Source: Chelonoidis abingdonii (lineage: Eukaryota > Chordata > Testudines > Testudinidae). Taken from it: 64,000 nt of DNA. Positions 24,344 to 35,120 of the stretch are shown here, piece by piece (position 1 is the first letter of the stretch; each line of letters opens with the position of its first letter). The stretch is taken from positions 42,721,462-42,785,461 of the forward strand of contig NC_133769.1 of the NCBI RefSeq assembly GCF_003597395.2, in the 5' to 3' direction. Under the pieces are notes generated by a model that had not been told where the DNA came from, did not search any database, and saw nothing but the letters and a program-made list of their open reading frames with translations. A program made the translations under genes and the position numbers.

Positions 24344-24811
24344 AGGGTAAATCTACACTGCAATCTGAGGTGTGATTGCAGTGCAGATACATATATCCAT
24401 GCTAGCTTTACCTATGCAAGCATGACTTAAAATGTCAGTATAGACATTATGACATGGGCTTCAGTGCAGGCTAGCAATGCTAATATGTATCCAGTGTCCC
24501 TGGTGTGCTTGTACAGCCCATCCTGAAGAGTGCATCTACACTACTGTTTTTAGACAAGCTAGTGAAATTAAAGCTAGCATGGGTATGCCTAGGGATGGGG
24601 GGAGGGACAGCTCAGTGGTTTGAGCATTGGCCTGCTTAAACTCAGGCTTGTGAGTTCAATCCTTGAAGGGTCCATTTGGGAACTGGGGTAAAAATCTGGG
24701 GATTGGTCCTGCCTTGAGCAGGGATTTGGACTAGATGACCTCCTGAGGTCCCTTCCAACCCTAATATTCTATGCTGCAAACATACCTCAACTTGCAGTGT
24801 AAACATACCCA
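24344..24811. mobile_element. MITE with Harbinger-like termini, interrupted by a SINE
   Basis: The left end GGGTAAATCTACACTGCAA (24345-24363) and the right end, read in reverse as GGGTATGTTTACACTGCAA (24792-24810), are 19-bp inverted repeats with four mismatches. They share the TCTACAC core seen at the Harbinger copies and other MITEs in this window. The interior is noncoding. The Cry-type SINE at 24597-24774 lies inside it, so the MITE is older than the SINE. A 3-bp TSD (TTA/ATA) is possible but not convincing. Confidence 0.7.
24597..24774 (+). mobile_element. Cry-type tRNA-derived SINE with CR1 tail
   Basis: The 5' part is tRNA-like: an A box in ACAGCTCAGTGGTTTGAG (about 24606-24623) and a B box in GTGAGTTCAATCC (24650-24662), the split internal RNA polymerase III promoter. 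After a linker (GGGGTAAAAATCTGGGG) the 3' part is a CR1 end: GGTCCTGCCTTGAGCAGG, TTGGACTAGATGACC, ending AATATTCTATG. This head-plus-CR1-tail design is that of the polIII/Cry SINEs of cryptodiran turtles, mobilised in trans by CR1 machinery that recognises the shared tail. The tail has one octamer only. It is the strongest taxonomic marker in the window. Confidence 0.9.
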
Positions 24812-26019
24812 TAGAAAGATACATTGGTGGTGGATGAACACTTGAGCTCTCCCTGTTGCTATCACCAAAATGGAGGGGAAATCTGAAGTAATATACTAGA
24901 GTGGATATAGCCTCAGAGTCTGTTACTGCAGTAATTTAACATATAGTCATGGAAATCAATGGAAGTGTTGTATGTGGAAAGTCTACAGCTCTTGGTAAGT
25001 CTTAGCATGCAAAATCAGTGCTATTTCCATATTGATCTCTCCTGAAATATTCACAATAACATGTTATTTTCTCTTCCAGAAATCAAATTCATTATATTCA
25101 TATATTATAATAAAAAGGACTACAGTACACTCACTTTAAGCCCAAAGGAAATGTCCTGTTTGATACTTTGAAATATTATTTTATGTGTGAACCACTAGAC
25201 TATAGCTTGGATAAACACAAGGCTGTCTTTGACAGAAGATAATTGCAAGCTTCAAAACAGCAAGCCAATTACCTTTTCCAAGATGCTGTATTTGTGATTA
25301 CAGACCTCCTAAGTACTCACTTAAACAAAATCTGGGGACTGGAATCTAGGTGGTAAATAACAACTAGTTCAGACTATTCTGCTGAAAAGAAATTGCCCTT
25401 TTTATTCCCAGGTATATATTTTAATAATATTATGGAGCTGATCTTTCTTCATCTACACATAATCAGTCACCTACTGCTTCTGCAGTTCTCTTACAACTAA
25501 AAATGTGCCTGCAGTAAAAGATGTGTTTCTTACTTTTACTTATGAATAGCAGAAAAATATTTAGGGCTAGGTCATTCCAGAGAGCAATGAGCCCATAGGG
25601 GGAGTGCATGCACTTCTCTGTTTAACCACTCTGGCTTTTTCACCTGTGTATTGGACCAGGTGTGCAGGCTGAGGGGGTCTTTTCTATTGTCACTTTCCCC
25701 CTTCTGGGCTGATTTGTGCTCCCAGGAGTGTATGTCTTTGACATGGGGCAAACCTGAAGGATGGATGCAGGGTGGAAAACTCTACAAGGTCTCTTCATAC
25801 AATTTCCCCCAAATCATTGCAATGTTGGTATTTTTTGCGTCATCTTTAAGATTTCTTGGGAGCAGCTGCAATGTGAGACAGTCAGCCAGCCAGCCTCGAA
25901 CTAACTTTACTAACAGCAAACAGGAAGAATAGTTCACATGAATATCCAGTCACTTGCGATATCATTAGAATCACAATTAGGGGAGCATCTGTTACTGACT
26001 CCAATACTTTAATACATTT
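24812..26019. other. unassigned noncoding DNA
   Basis: No repeat or exon recognised. A 93-codon frame at 25651-25932 has no motif I can name. Confidence 0.4.
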
Positions 26020-26115
26020 AGGCCTTGATCTTGCACACAATTATGCATGTCTAACTTTGCTGACAAAAGTCTATTAGAAGTTAAACATATGCATAAGTGA
26101 TGGCAGGATTGCTGG
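26020..26115. repeat. fold-back interspersed repeat (TATGCATGT family)
   Basis: GGCCTTGATCTTGCACACA with ATTATGCATGTCTAACTTT on the left faces AGTTAAACATATGCATAAGT and GCAGGATTG on the right as imperfect inverted arms around 26075. This looks like a common old reptile/bird fold-back repeat. No coding capacity, no TSD seen. Confidence 0.6.
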
Positions 26116-27985
26116 ATCCAGTTGTCTCATCTGGCCTGTGGGTAGCAGCAAGCATTGTGGAGGAAACTGAATTTGTGCTTTCATTACTACAGAAAACTAA
26201 TTTTATTCTATTAATTCTGCTCACTGTCTTGCAGTTGGCTGGAGGATGAGCTTAGCACAACTTCTGTCTCTACCCTACTTAGAAATGGACTAGTTAGAGT
26301 GAATCTGTGATACCAGTTTGAGCCATTGAGATCCCATAGTAGTACTGTCTCTAAGCAGTAAAGTGCTTGTGTCAAGCAGTCAAGATCCTGTGACAGAAGA
26401 TCAAGAGAGATCCTAGTTTCCCTCTCTTCTTCTTTCATATGTTAAGCGAGTTGATTAATAACACTTAAATAACCAAATCCAGATTAGTGAGCCAGTGAGT
26501 AGCTTGGTGTAAGTCTGAGACAAGTTTCCTGTGACAGTAAAGCCTACAGAAACATCAGGTTATGGGGGTCCATTTTGGCCAGGACTTCCCAGCTGGATTA
26601 GATTAATCTGATTTGTGTCTATTGGTTCTTCAGTTAAAGGTGTAGCCATTTTAACTCTATACCATGTGCCTGCCTTTTCGTGCAACCTGGAGCTCAACAA
26701 ATAATTTATTGTTACTTGTGATGTACATATATATACTGTGTCACTCTTAAAGTTATTGTAACAAGCACAATGTCCATAAAAGCATACTTTGGGTTGAGCC
26801 TCCAACTCCAGCCTGGAATGCTTTTTCTTAAGAAGTTAAAAATCTGCGTGAAAAGGTATAACAATATAAGTGCTTTTACAGTGATGATGATTGTTAAATT
26901 GTAACTTTAGGGTAGCCCTGGAAGCGTAAATGAATGAATCCCTCCCAGGAAGATGGGGAAAATCTTTAATGCCTATTGGAGCACAGTTGTTCTCTTGATT
27001 TGCAAAACAGGCACTTTGTGATCTAAGCACCTGGTTTATCAATTTTATAGGCTATTCCACTGCAGGAAACAAAGAAAATAAGTAACATTACCAATGTTTC
27101 CATGAGAATTTCTCTACAGGAGATATCATTGCAGGTATATGAGCCGGAATATTACAACCTGTGGGAAGCACAAAGAGAACCTCAGATATTTAAAATGACT
27201 CTTGTTTACTGTGAATGCCATAGCCATAGCTCACTATATTTTGATAGGGCATCAGGTACCCAGGGAAGTTTCTATGTATCTGTCCAATTTGTCATCAAAG
27301 ACACAATGTGGATCAGGATTATATGATCAAGTTTTTTTTCAATGTTGGGGAATCCATTCCAGCTGCTTTGTGGTGGGAAGCCAATTATAAACTATGTATT
27401 ACAGACAGGAAGTAATTGCATTCATTTTCTTGGGTGCTGATAAATTTGACAAGATTGATATTTTGCATATTGAGCTGGATAACAGTTAATGTTTAAAAAT
27501 GCGGAGAATATAGAACAACCAAATTGAAGTCATTTGTGTTCAAAGGATAAAAAATGGTATTATCTCTTGTATTTTCCAATGACAGTAATGGATGGGGAAA
27601 ATAGCACATGAATCTATTGTAAATGCAATACTTTATTCTTTTGGTTTGAAATGAAGAATTTGTTTCTAAAGTAAACACACACACATACACACACGGAATA
27701 CAATAGGTAGTGATGGATATGTGTAATCTCATGTCACAAAGCGATTTTACTACAGCTTGCTTTATGAAGAGCAAGGAGCCTGATTATTTGATGTATTATT
27801 AATCCTGAACATATTACATTATTGAGATTCTCATTAGGTAAAGAAAAAAATGCCAATTTACAACCCTCTGGTCTGCAGTGTTATGGCCAATATCAAAGTG
27901 TTGATATGCCAATAAATAGTTTAAATAATCTGAGAGACAGACTTTCTGTGGTTACTGTCCTTTAGTATGAGGTTTATACAGTCAC
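26116..27985. other. unassigned noncoding DNA
   Basis: No gene recognised. It contains a small CA run at 27676-27695. AT-rich stretches such as 27780-27940 could be conserved noncoding sequence, but nothing here proves it. Confidence 0.4.
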
Positions 27986-27994
27986 AGAAATAAG

Positions 27995-28183
27995 CATAAA
28001 AATAACGAGGAGTCCTTGTGGCACCTTAGAGACTAACAAATTTATTTGGATATAAGCTTTCATGGGCTAAAATCCACTTGGCCCACAAAAGCTTATGCCC
28101 AAATAAATTTGTTAGTCTCTAAGGTGCCACAAGGACTCCTAGTTGCTTTTGCTGATATAGACTAACACGGCTACCTCTCTGAA
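27995..28183. mobile_element. fold-back element with 60-bp arms and 9-bp TSD
   Basis: Arms at 28008-28067 and 28081-28140 are inverted copies, 56 of 60 identical, separated by 13 nt. Each contains GTGGCACCTTAGAGACTAAC. The right side continues with TAGACTAACACGGCTACC. Identical 9-mers AGAAATAAG flank the unit at 27986-27994 and 28184-28192, so it inserted as a unit. The pattern is common in turtle DNA; the superfamily is not clear to me, as a 9-bp TSD is compatible with hAT/MULE-type or retroposon insertion. Confidence 0.8.
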
Positions 28184-28400
28184 AGAAATAAGTCTGAAGA
28201 TTTCATTTGAGATGCGAAAAGAACATCCCACAACATCATTCCACACTCTGTAACCATTATTAAAAAGTTAGCAATAGCCAGCAGTCACACACAATCAGGC
28301 ACCACAATTTCCATCTATGTTTGGAATAGGGAAATTTGGTAACACTGTGGTATATGAAGGTAAAATGTAGATTTATAAAGTGTCAACCACTTTGCTTCTA

Positions 28401-28553
28401 CAGACGCTCCCCGACTTATGCAAGATGTTCCTGACTGTGCATAAATTGGGGACATATACCCAACATTTACACACACACACACAAAAAGCTTACGGAACTT
28501 TTTCTGTAAGTGCGGGTTTGTGTGTCGGGTTTGCGTAAACCGGGGAGTGTCTG
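28401..28553. mobile_element. small Tc1/mariner-like MITE with TA TSD
   Basis: The left end CAGACGCTCCCCGACTTATG and the right end, read in reverse as CAGACACTCCCCGGTTTACG, are terminal inverted repeats. TA dinucleotides flank both sides (28399-28400 and 28554-28555), as for Tc1/mariner/pogo elements. It is 153 bp and noncoding. An (AC)n run near 28470 lies inside it. Confidence 0.8.
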
Positions 28554-28555
28554 TA

Positions 28556-30060
28556 CTTTTATCCAGAAAAGACAACCAAACAGCAAAGTATTGGAGCTAT
28601 TGGACTACATAGCAGAGCTCAGAAATAATAAATATGGCGTTGTGAATCTGTTTTTGGTTTTTTGCTTTCATTTAGGGTCTCATTTGAGTAAAAAGACATC
28701 ACATCTTTGTAGTGATTGAAAAAGACTCAAATTCAGACCTATGAAAAAGAAATAGGATAAATAGTGTTAAACTATGATGATGGGTACAATTATAAGATCC
28801 TATTTAGACAAATAGAAAGTTATAAAATAATGTACCGTAACAGCACATGCCACAAGCTAAGTATCCAAAGCCACTCGTGCTTGTCATGCATCTTCATTTC
28901 ATTTTAGATAAGTTAACAAAAACTTTTGAGCACAAAACTATTTCAGTGGGGAAATGATACCTCACAGATAGAGGACACAGATGGAACTGAACTGTGCATC
29001 TTGTTCACTGTTTGATATAACTATGTCAATGTTTGTTCTCCAGTTTTGAGATCTGTTTCCTCCAGACAAGTATAATTTCCTCTAGATACTGATTTTTTGT
29101 AAATTATTTATGATGCAATGAATATACATGGAGTGCACCAGTGTTTTCAGATTCTGTAAGGTGTTATTGAAAACAGTGTTTGCTGTGTCAGAGCGATCTA
29201 TGATACAGACAAATAGGGGGAGAAAAACAAAACAAAAAACCAAAAAAACTGGATATGACAAATCAATACTTGATTTGCTGTGCTGCCAGTTATTAGGTGA
29301 CTCAGTAGGATCAGGCTGAAAAAATCTTCACCATCACTTCAGGCACTAGTTTCTAATCACTTGATGACATATGCTTCGTAAAAAAAAGCTGTCCTTTTAT
29401 CTAAACTGTGGTGAGGGCATGGTTACTTGCCACCACATGGTCTATTATTTCTGACAATTAGAATTGCAATTATAAGAATAAAAGAGAGCTCAATGTACCA
29501 CAATTAGAGGTCAATTGTATGAGATCAGTTATTTGCTGATTACTTGAAAAATTTAGACAATTTGCTTTAATTCATGGCAATTAAGAGGATAGTCTATGTT
29601 ACAAACTTTAATTAAGGCTTCTTAGCTCAAGAAATGTGGAGAAAAATATATTTAAGTACTGTCTAAAATACAGACAAACTCATTTCTGCCTAATATTGAA
29701 GTTTTTTTAGGGTGGGATTTGAAGGATGACTTTCAAGGTTTAACGATTTTCCATTGTTAATCCTATGTCACTATCCCTTGGAGTTTCAGTCCAAAATAGA
29801 AGTAAAAACATAGGAGAGAAGGCAGACCAGCACTGCAATGGAAGTACAATTTGTAATTTGAGATAGATACATATGTAGAGGCCATAATCTCAAACAGGAA
29901 TTCATAAATTATAAATTCCCCAAATTGTACACAGGCCCACTGTGAAGTTTTCTGGCCATTTTGAATGTAATCTGGTAATTTAATGGGTTGTGTCTTAATT
30001 AATTGATTTACCCACATACCTATGAAGAAAATGCCTCCTGCACTTCACAAATTTATAAAG
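28556..30060. other. unassigned noncoding DNA
   Basis: No repeat or gene recognised. The segment 29440-29680 is AT-rich with several AATTA/TTAATT motifs; it may be a conserved noncoding element, but alignment would be required to say so. Confidence 0.4.
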
Positions 30061-31040
30061 TGTGACCCGGTGTGCCTGGGGCAGCCTGAACTGAAAATGC
30101 CAAGGTCAGAGCAGGCTGCAAAAAGGTGAGCACACTCTCCCCAAACTGGTGGTTAACATTGCAGTTAAACTCATCAACCAGTCACAAAGTGTTCTTGTGA
30201 ACCCCACGCTGGTTATCAAGAAGCTGAAAAAAGGAATCAGACAGCCCTGTTGATTCACTTCAAGTTCTCTTGCTCTCAATCAGCACATAGGTCCAGTACA
30301 GTTAGAAGTTATTTAAAAACTCTGCTGACTACACAAAATGTTCTTCTGAGCCCAAAGGGTCAGCCATATTACCAGGTCAATATTAGTTTGGATCTTACTC
30401 AAAACACCACACTGCCAACCAATCCTTTAGTGTCTAAAATTAAAGATTTATTACAAAGAAAAAAGAACAAAAAGAGAATTGTTAAATGATAAAGCACTCA
30501 GATACACATACGGAGACTTCAAATTCCATATACCAGGTTCTTAGTAGTATTGGTGAGTTTGCTGGCCAGAAATTCCCTCTGGAACACATCCACAGCTTTG
30601 GATAGGTCATTCAGTCCTCTGTTCAGAGCTTCAATTTGTAGAAAAGTTACTCCAGAGGTAAGAAGCAAGTTGAAGACAGAATGGAGAAGATGCATCTGCC
30701 TTTTATATTCTTTTGCCATGTGACTTGTACTTTCTGCATCCCAAACACAAGCTTGAAGCACATGACATGGAAAAAACTTGTAGTCCCCTGTCCATAGGCA
30801 TGCCCCTACAACTCCTGCTGATTCATAAGGTGTATCCCCTGTCTCCTTTCAATGGGTTCATTTTAGAGCTGTTGACCCTTGATGGGCCATCAAACAAGCT
30901 TGATGCTGATGGCAATCTGTCTGGGAATGATACCCAGAACCACACCACAAGTTTTGAAATACAGATGCATTATACATATCTATAACTAACATTACGAAGA
31001 TGATACAAACATAGAAACAAGATTTATAAACATGTCTAAA
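30061..31040 (-). mobile_element. antisense LTR-type repeat
   Basis: The + strand starts TGTGACCCGGTGTGCC, an LTR-like terminus. On the minus strand a TATAAAA lies at 30707-30701 and an AATAAA at 30452-30447, spaced about 250 nt and in the order expected for a core promoter followed by R and its polyadenylation signal. The far end is not well defined (near 31040). No coding region is recognised. It resembles a chelonian LTR family different from the 10857 one. Confidence 0.55.
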
Positions 31041-31628
31041 ATTATTTTTAAAAGTACTTTCCAGCTTCAGAGTGGGGAAAAAAAGAACCTTCAAATTTTC
31101 CAGGGCTGTTTTGTCCCGCTCCAATGAACTCAATGGCATAGACATATTGATACATTAATAGCATAAAGGAGAGGAGCTATGGGTCCCGGTATTTTGTAAG
31201 CATGTAGTCACCCATGCGAAGTCATACTGTCTTGATAGTTTGAAAAAAAAAAAACCCAAACCCCAAAACATCTACTAGTAGTTACTGTCCCTCATGCTGA
31301 ATTACTCTGATATTGCAATCATATGTGATTTGGCTGGAGACATTAAGATGATATTTCCATCATGAATATCATGTATTCTATAATTTATGTGGACATTACT
31401 ATGCGAGATTTTTAAAGACTAATGATTATTGACTCTTATTTTACATTTTTAAATATTAGATCTACTGAAGAGTGGAGATGAAGCATGAAGAGATGGAGGT
31501 CACATCAGCGCAGGTCAGAAGGCTCAGCCATGTTGTGAACCAGTGCTTTGGTGGTAGGACATATGGCAGGGTAGAGAGAAAAGGGCATTGGCCAAAAATT
31601 CTCTTTTCCTCTTCCATTTGGCAAGAAA
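31041..31628. other. unassigned noncoding DNA
   Basis: Contains an A-run with AAACCCAAACCCC near 31240-31265 and otherwise no recognised feature. Confidence 0.4.
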
Positions 31629-31636
31629 ATTGAAAC

Positions 31637-32152
31637 CAGGGCTGGTGCAATCATTTAGGCGACCTAGGCAGTCACCAAGGACACTAGGATTTAGGGGGCA
31701 CCATTTTCTTTGGCACTGACCGCGGCGGCCAGATCTTCAGCTGCCCTGGTCGCCGCCGGCATTTAGGCAGAGGGAGCTGGGGCAGGGGATTGCGAGGAGG
31801 GACGCCTGAAGCAAGTAAAGGGGGGGCAACACGCAGGGGAACTCCACGCCCCACATCACTCCTGCCCCGCCTCCTTCCCGAGCACGCTGTGGCTGCTTAA
31901 CTTCTCCCGCCTCCCAGGCTTGCGGGACCTAAGCTGATTGGCACCGCAAACCTGGGAGGCAGGAGAAGTGAAGCAGTGACAGCATGCTTGGGGTGGAGGC
32001 GGAGCAGAGGTGAGCTGGGGCGGAGGGAGGGCCTCAGGGTGGGGGGTGGGGAGCTGCGCAGGGAAGGCGCCTCAGGGCAGGGGTTCGGGGACGGGGAAGG
32101 GCGCAAGGTGAAAGTTTCGCCTAGGGCACGAAACATCCTTGCACCGGCCCTA
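31637..32152. mobile_element. non-autonomous hAT element, 8-bp TSD
   Basis: Termini are CAGGGCTGGTGCAA and, at the far end, TTGCACCGGCCCTA: inverted repeats with two differences, the last base decayed from G. Flanks are ATTGAAAC (31629-31636) and ATTGAACC (32153-32160), 7/8 identical. The 516-bp GC-rich interior has no transposase. The short frames on both strands near 31900-32240 reflect composition. Confidence 0.85.
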
Positions 32153-32271
32153 ATTGAACCTACTACTCGCAAACAAAGAAGAGCTCTGTGTGACTCAAAA
32201 GCTTGTTTGACTCACCAACAGAAGTTAGTCCAATAAAAAATACTACCTCAATCACCTTGTCTCTCTTTGCT

Positions 32272-32392
32272 ACACACAGGGAAACTGAGGCTTGATGTCT
32301 TGCCTAGGGTCAAATAGCAAGTCTGTGGTAAAGTGAGGAATAAAATATTTCTTGACTCCCTGTCCCTTATCCTAACAGCTAGGAAACTGTGC
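32272..32392 (+). mobile_element. MIR-like CORE-SINE relic
   Basis: Sense MIR blocks: GGGAAACTGAGGC, CTTGCCTAGGGTCAAATAGC, AAGTCTGTGGTAAAGTGAGG, then CTTGACTCCCTG. Old and diverged. Confidence 0.75.
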
Positions 32393-33499
32393 CAGCCTAC
32401 ACGCTGCATGTATTTTGTAGGTATTAAGGGGTATTAGATTGCAGTACATATGACATCTGAGTTTGGGTAATTATGTATCATACTAATTATTGATCTGTGC
32501 ATGTAAAGTATTGCTTTCCAAGGTAGAGTTTTCCCTAAGACCAACATTAGCTGTAGTAATCATGTTTTCAATGTAGCCAAAATATAGTATAGAGAATGAG
32601 CATAGATTTGTAAATGAAACATAGATACATGCATTGTTCACTTGCAGAAGTATGCAGCTACTTAAAAACTCAATATCTGACCACGGACATATGATCCATT
32701 CAATTTTTCAGCATAGCCACTACACTAAGGACCCAGTCCTCCTGTACATGTACCATGCAGGCTAAATTTCCATCCACATTAAAGGGGATTTTGCCTGTGA
32801 ATGGACTTGGGGTCAGATTTTTAAAGGTAATTAGGTGCCTAATTCCCATTGAAATCAATGGAACAAGGCTCCTACATGTTTTGTCCTTGACTGTGGAATC
32901 TTTGCTTTACGTTGTACACAAGCCTGCCTCAATATATAAGATCACCAGTAGAGGGCCAAAGGAGTTTTCACTCCTTGCATAGGTACCAAACACACAGAAA
33001 TCCTTGCAGACAAAGAACCATGACTCCATCCTTATCCCATAAAGCCACCCTAGGCAGACAGGCTTTGAAGCTGCACCCTCGGATAGCATAGCAGCTGTCT
33101 GCCTTGGATCTGAGTAAGGCATTGTGGCTGATAAGGCACAATTCCTTCTGAAGCTCCTATGCGGTGGTGGTATGCCTCTGTACCTTCTCCAGGGTGGGAT
33201 TGTGGCTCTGAGCCACATGGGGGCTATTAATTTTGACATGTGTTTTATACAGTATGTCAAATTCCACTTTCAGAATGATTTCAGTATATGTTCAAACTTC
33301 AAAGGGCCTTTGCTTTGGCCTCTTTCGACCTAATTCTAGTGCTAACACTGAAGACTTACTGATCTGTCAGTGGGTATGAACATCTTAAATCCTATGTATT
33401 TTCAGCTTTCATGAACAATGAAGAGGAGAGAGACTCAGAAAAGTTAAAGAGCTTGCCTATGGGGCAGTCTGGTTGACAGGATTAGGCATCATTAGCCAA
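32393..33499. other. mostly unassigned; fragment of the GGCACCTAG repeat family
   Basis: At 32806-32880 GGTCAGATTTTTAAAGG and TTAGGTGCCTAATTCCC match the repeat seen at 7455-7615. The rest is unassigned. A 117-codon minus frame at 32907-33260 shows no known domain. Confidence 0.4.
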
Positions 33500-33690
33500 G
33501 AAAGCTGCATTTGCATCCTGATTCTGATATGAACTTGTGGTGTGACCTTGGATATGTTGCTAACATACACTTTTTTTTTCAGTTTAATTTCCACATCTAC
33601 AAAATATGGGCAATGATGTCTAACACCGGGAAGATCTAATTCAGCATTTAAAGCTTGTATAGGGCTGGGTGTTATTATTATCCTCATTTG
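33500..33690 (-). mobile_element. MIR-like CORE-SINE relic
   Basis: GTGTGACCTTGGATATGTTG, then ATTTCCACATCTACAAAATA and GGGCAATGATGTCTAAC are MIR blocks in antisense. A T-run interrupts the middle near 33571-33580. Confidence 0.65.
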
Positions 33691-33699
33691 CTTATATGA

Positions 33700-34200
33700 A
33701 AACTGATTCTCAGAGGGCTAGATTCACAAGCAGGCAATGCCTCACTTTTAAGAACTCTGCCAACTAGTGGAATTCACAATCCCAAGTTAGGCAGCCAGGC
33801 TCCCCATACAGTGCTTGTGGAGAGTTAGACTCTACAAAAAAGGATTCATAGAAGCCAGCATGCTGAGCAAGAAGTCACTTAAGATAGCCGGTAGGAAATG
33901 CTGAAGAGACGGTGTAATCTAGGTCTCACACCTCAAAGGAAGTCAGGCACAGAGTGAGGCACCTCTCTCCACTCAGCATTTACAGCCCTGAACCCTCTCC
34001 TAGAGTTAGCTGCCTAAGCCACATCAGCCCTAACTTATACCCAATAACCCACAGGTTAGAGCACTCACCCAGGCTGTGGGAAAACAGGACTCAAATCCCA
34101 CTCCATCTGATTTAGAGCAGGCAGTTGAGCTGGCATCACCTACTTCATAGAGACATGCCTTACCCGCTTGGCTATTGGGTATTTTGTAATGGGTCCCTCA
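33700..34200. repeat. composite repeat with paired tRNA-like arms
   Basis: A block with GGGCTAGATTCACAAGC and AAAAGGATTCATAGAAG leads into a fold-back unit bounded by TACCCAATA (34038-34046) and TATTGGGTA (34173-34181). The left half carries tRNA-like boxes, GGTTAGAGCACTC (A-box region) and GGACTCAAATCCC (B box). The right half read in reverse also looks tRNA-like (CAAGCGGGTAAGGCATG). It resembles two SINE heads facing each other. Not a tRNA gene: no acceptor stem or anticodon arm could be built. Confidence 0.5.
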
Positions 34201-34258
34201 CAATCACTTCTCTTGAAGCTGTTGTATTCTGTTTGATATATTTAAATAGTCATTAGAG

Positions 34259-34550
34259 CAGAGGTTGGCAACCTTTCAGAAGTGTTGTGCTGAGTCTTCA
34301 TTTATTCACTCTAATTTAAGTTTCTGCGTGCCAATTAACATTTTTAGAAGGTCTTTCTATAAGTCTATAATATATAACTAAACTATTGTTGTATGCAAAG
34401 TAAATAAGGTTTTTAAAATGTTTAAGAAACTTCAGTTAAAATGCAGAGCCCACCCCCTACCGGTTGCCAGGACCTGGGCATTGTGAGTGCCACTGAAAAA
34501 TCAGCTTGAGCACCATCTTTGGCACGCGTGCCATAGGTTGCCTACTCCTG
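34259..34550. mobile_element. non-autonomous hAT element, 8-bp TSD
   Basis: Terminal inverted repeats are CAGAGGTTGGCAACC and, at the right end in reverse, CAGGAGTAGGCAACC. Flanks CATTAGAG (34251-34258) and TATTAGAG (34551-34558) differ at one base. The 292-bp interior is noncoding, with GGCACGCGTGCC near the right end. Confidence 0.88.
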
Positions 34551-34558
34551 TATTAGAG

Positions 34559-35120
34559 CAAGGCCTGAAACCTGGGTCTCCTAGGAAGTGTGCTATGCAC
34601 TGTAGAGACATTCTCAATCTTGCTTTCTCTCTCTCTGGCCCAATGAATGTAACAATGGGTCATGGTCATAGTCTTTCATATTTTGCCCAGACTAAGTAAT
34701 TTTATCTCAGTATTGGTAGTAATCCACTGAGGTAAAGGTCATTGAGTTAACTAAAGCAAAACTAGATTTTTTTTTAGGTAAGGCTAGAACTCAAAAGGTC
34801 AGAACAGTTATAACTGTGAATAATTTCCACTATCCTGAAACTATATGTGTGTTCACATACAATGTTGGAACTGCAAAATCGTGTTAGCCAAACTGGCAAA
34901 AGATATCAGAAAACAAATCTGGCTGGTTTCACCCAACTCTATCAATGGGCCTTAAGAACTGCAATAATAAATATGCTCATTAAATCAGCTATCTACATAT
35001 GTATTGTCACAGTTCAGGGCAACTCTCCTGTATTCCCCTCTGTGGTACAGCAAAGGCAACCACTCTCAGGCTTCCAGCTTTCCAGCTATGGCCTTTCTTG
35101 GGAGGAGAGATGCATCTCTG
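34559..35120. other. unassigned noncoding DNA
   Basis: No feature recognised. Confidence 0.4.

Noticed and set aside
24606..24662. Possible tRNA gene
   Set aside because: The A and B boxes belong to the head of the Cry-type SINE; no complete cloverleaf, and a CR1 tail follows.
32907..33260. 117-codon minus-strand frame as a possible host exon
   Set aside because: No domain or convincing splice sites seen, and the content looks random.
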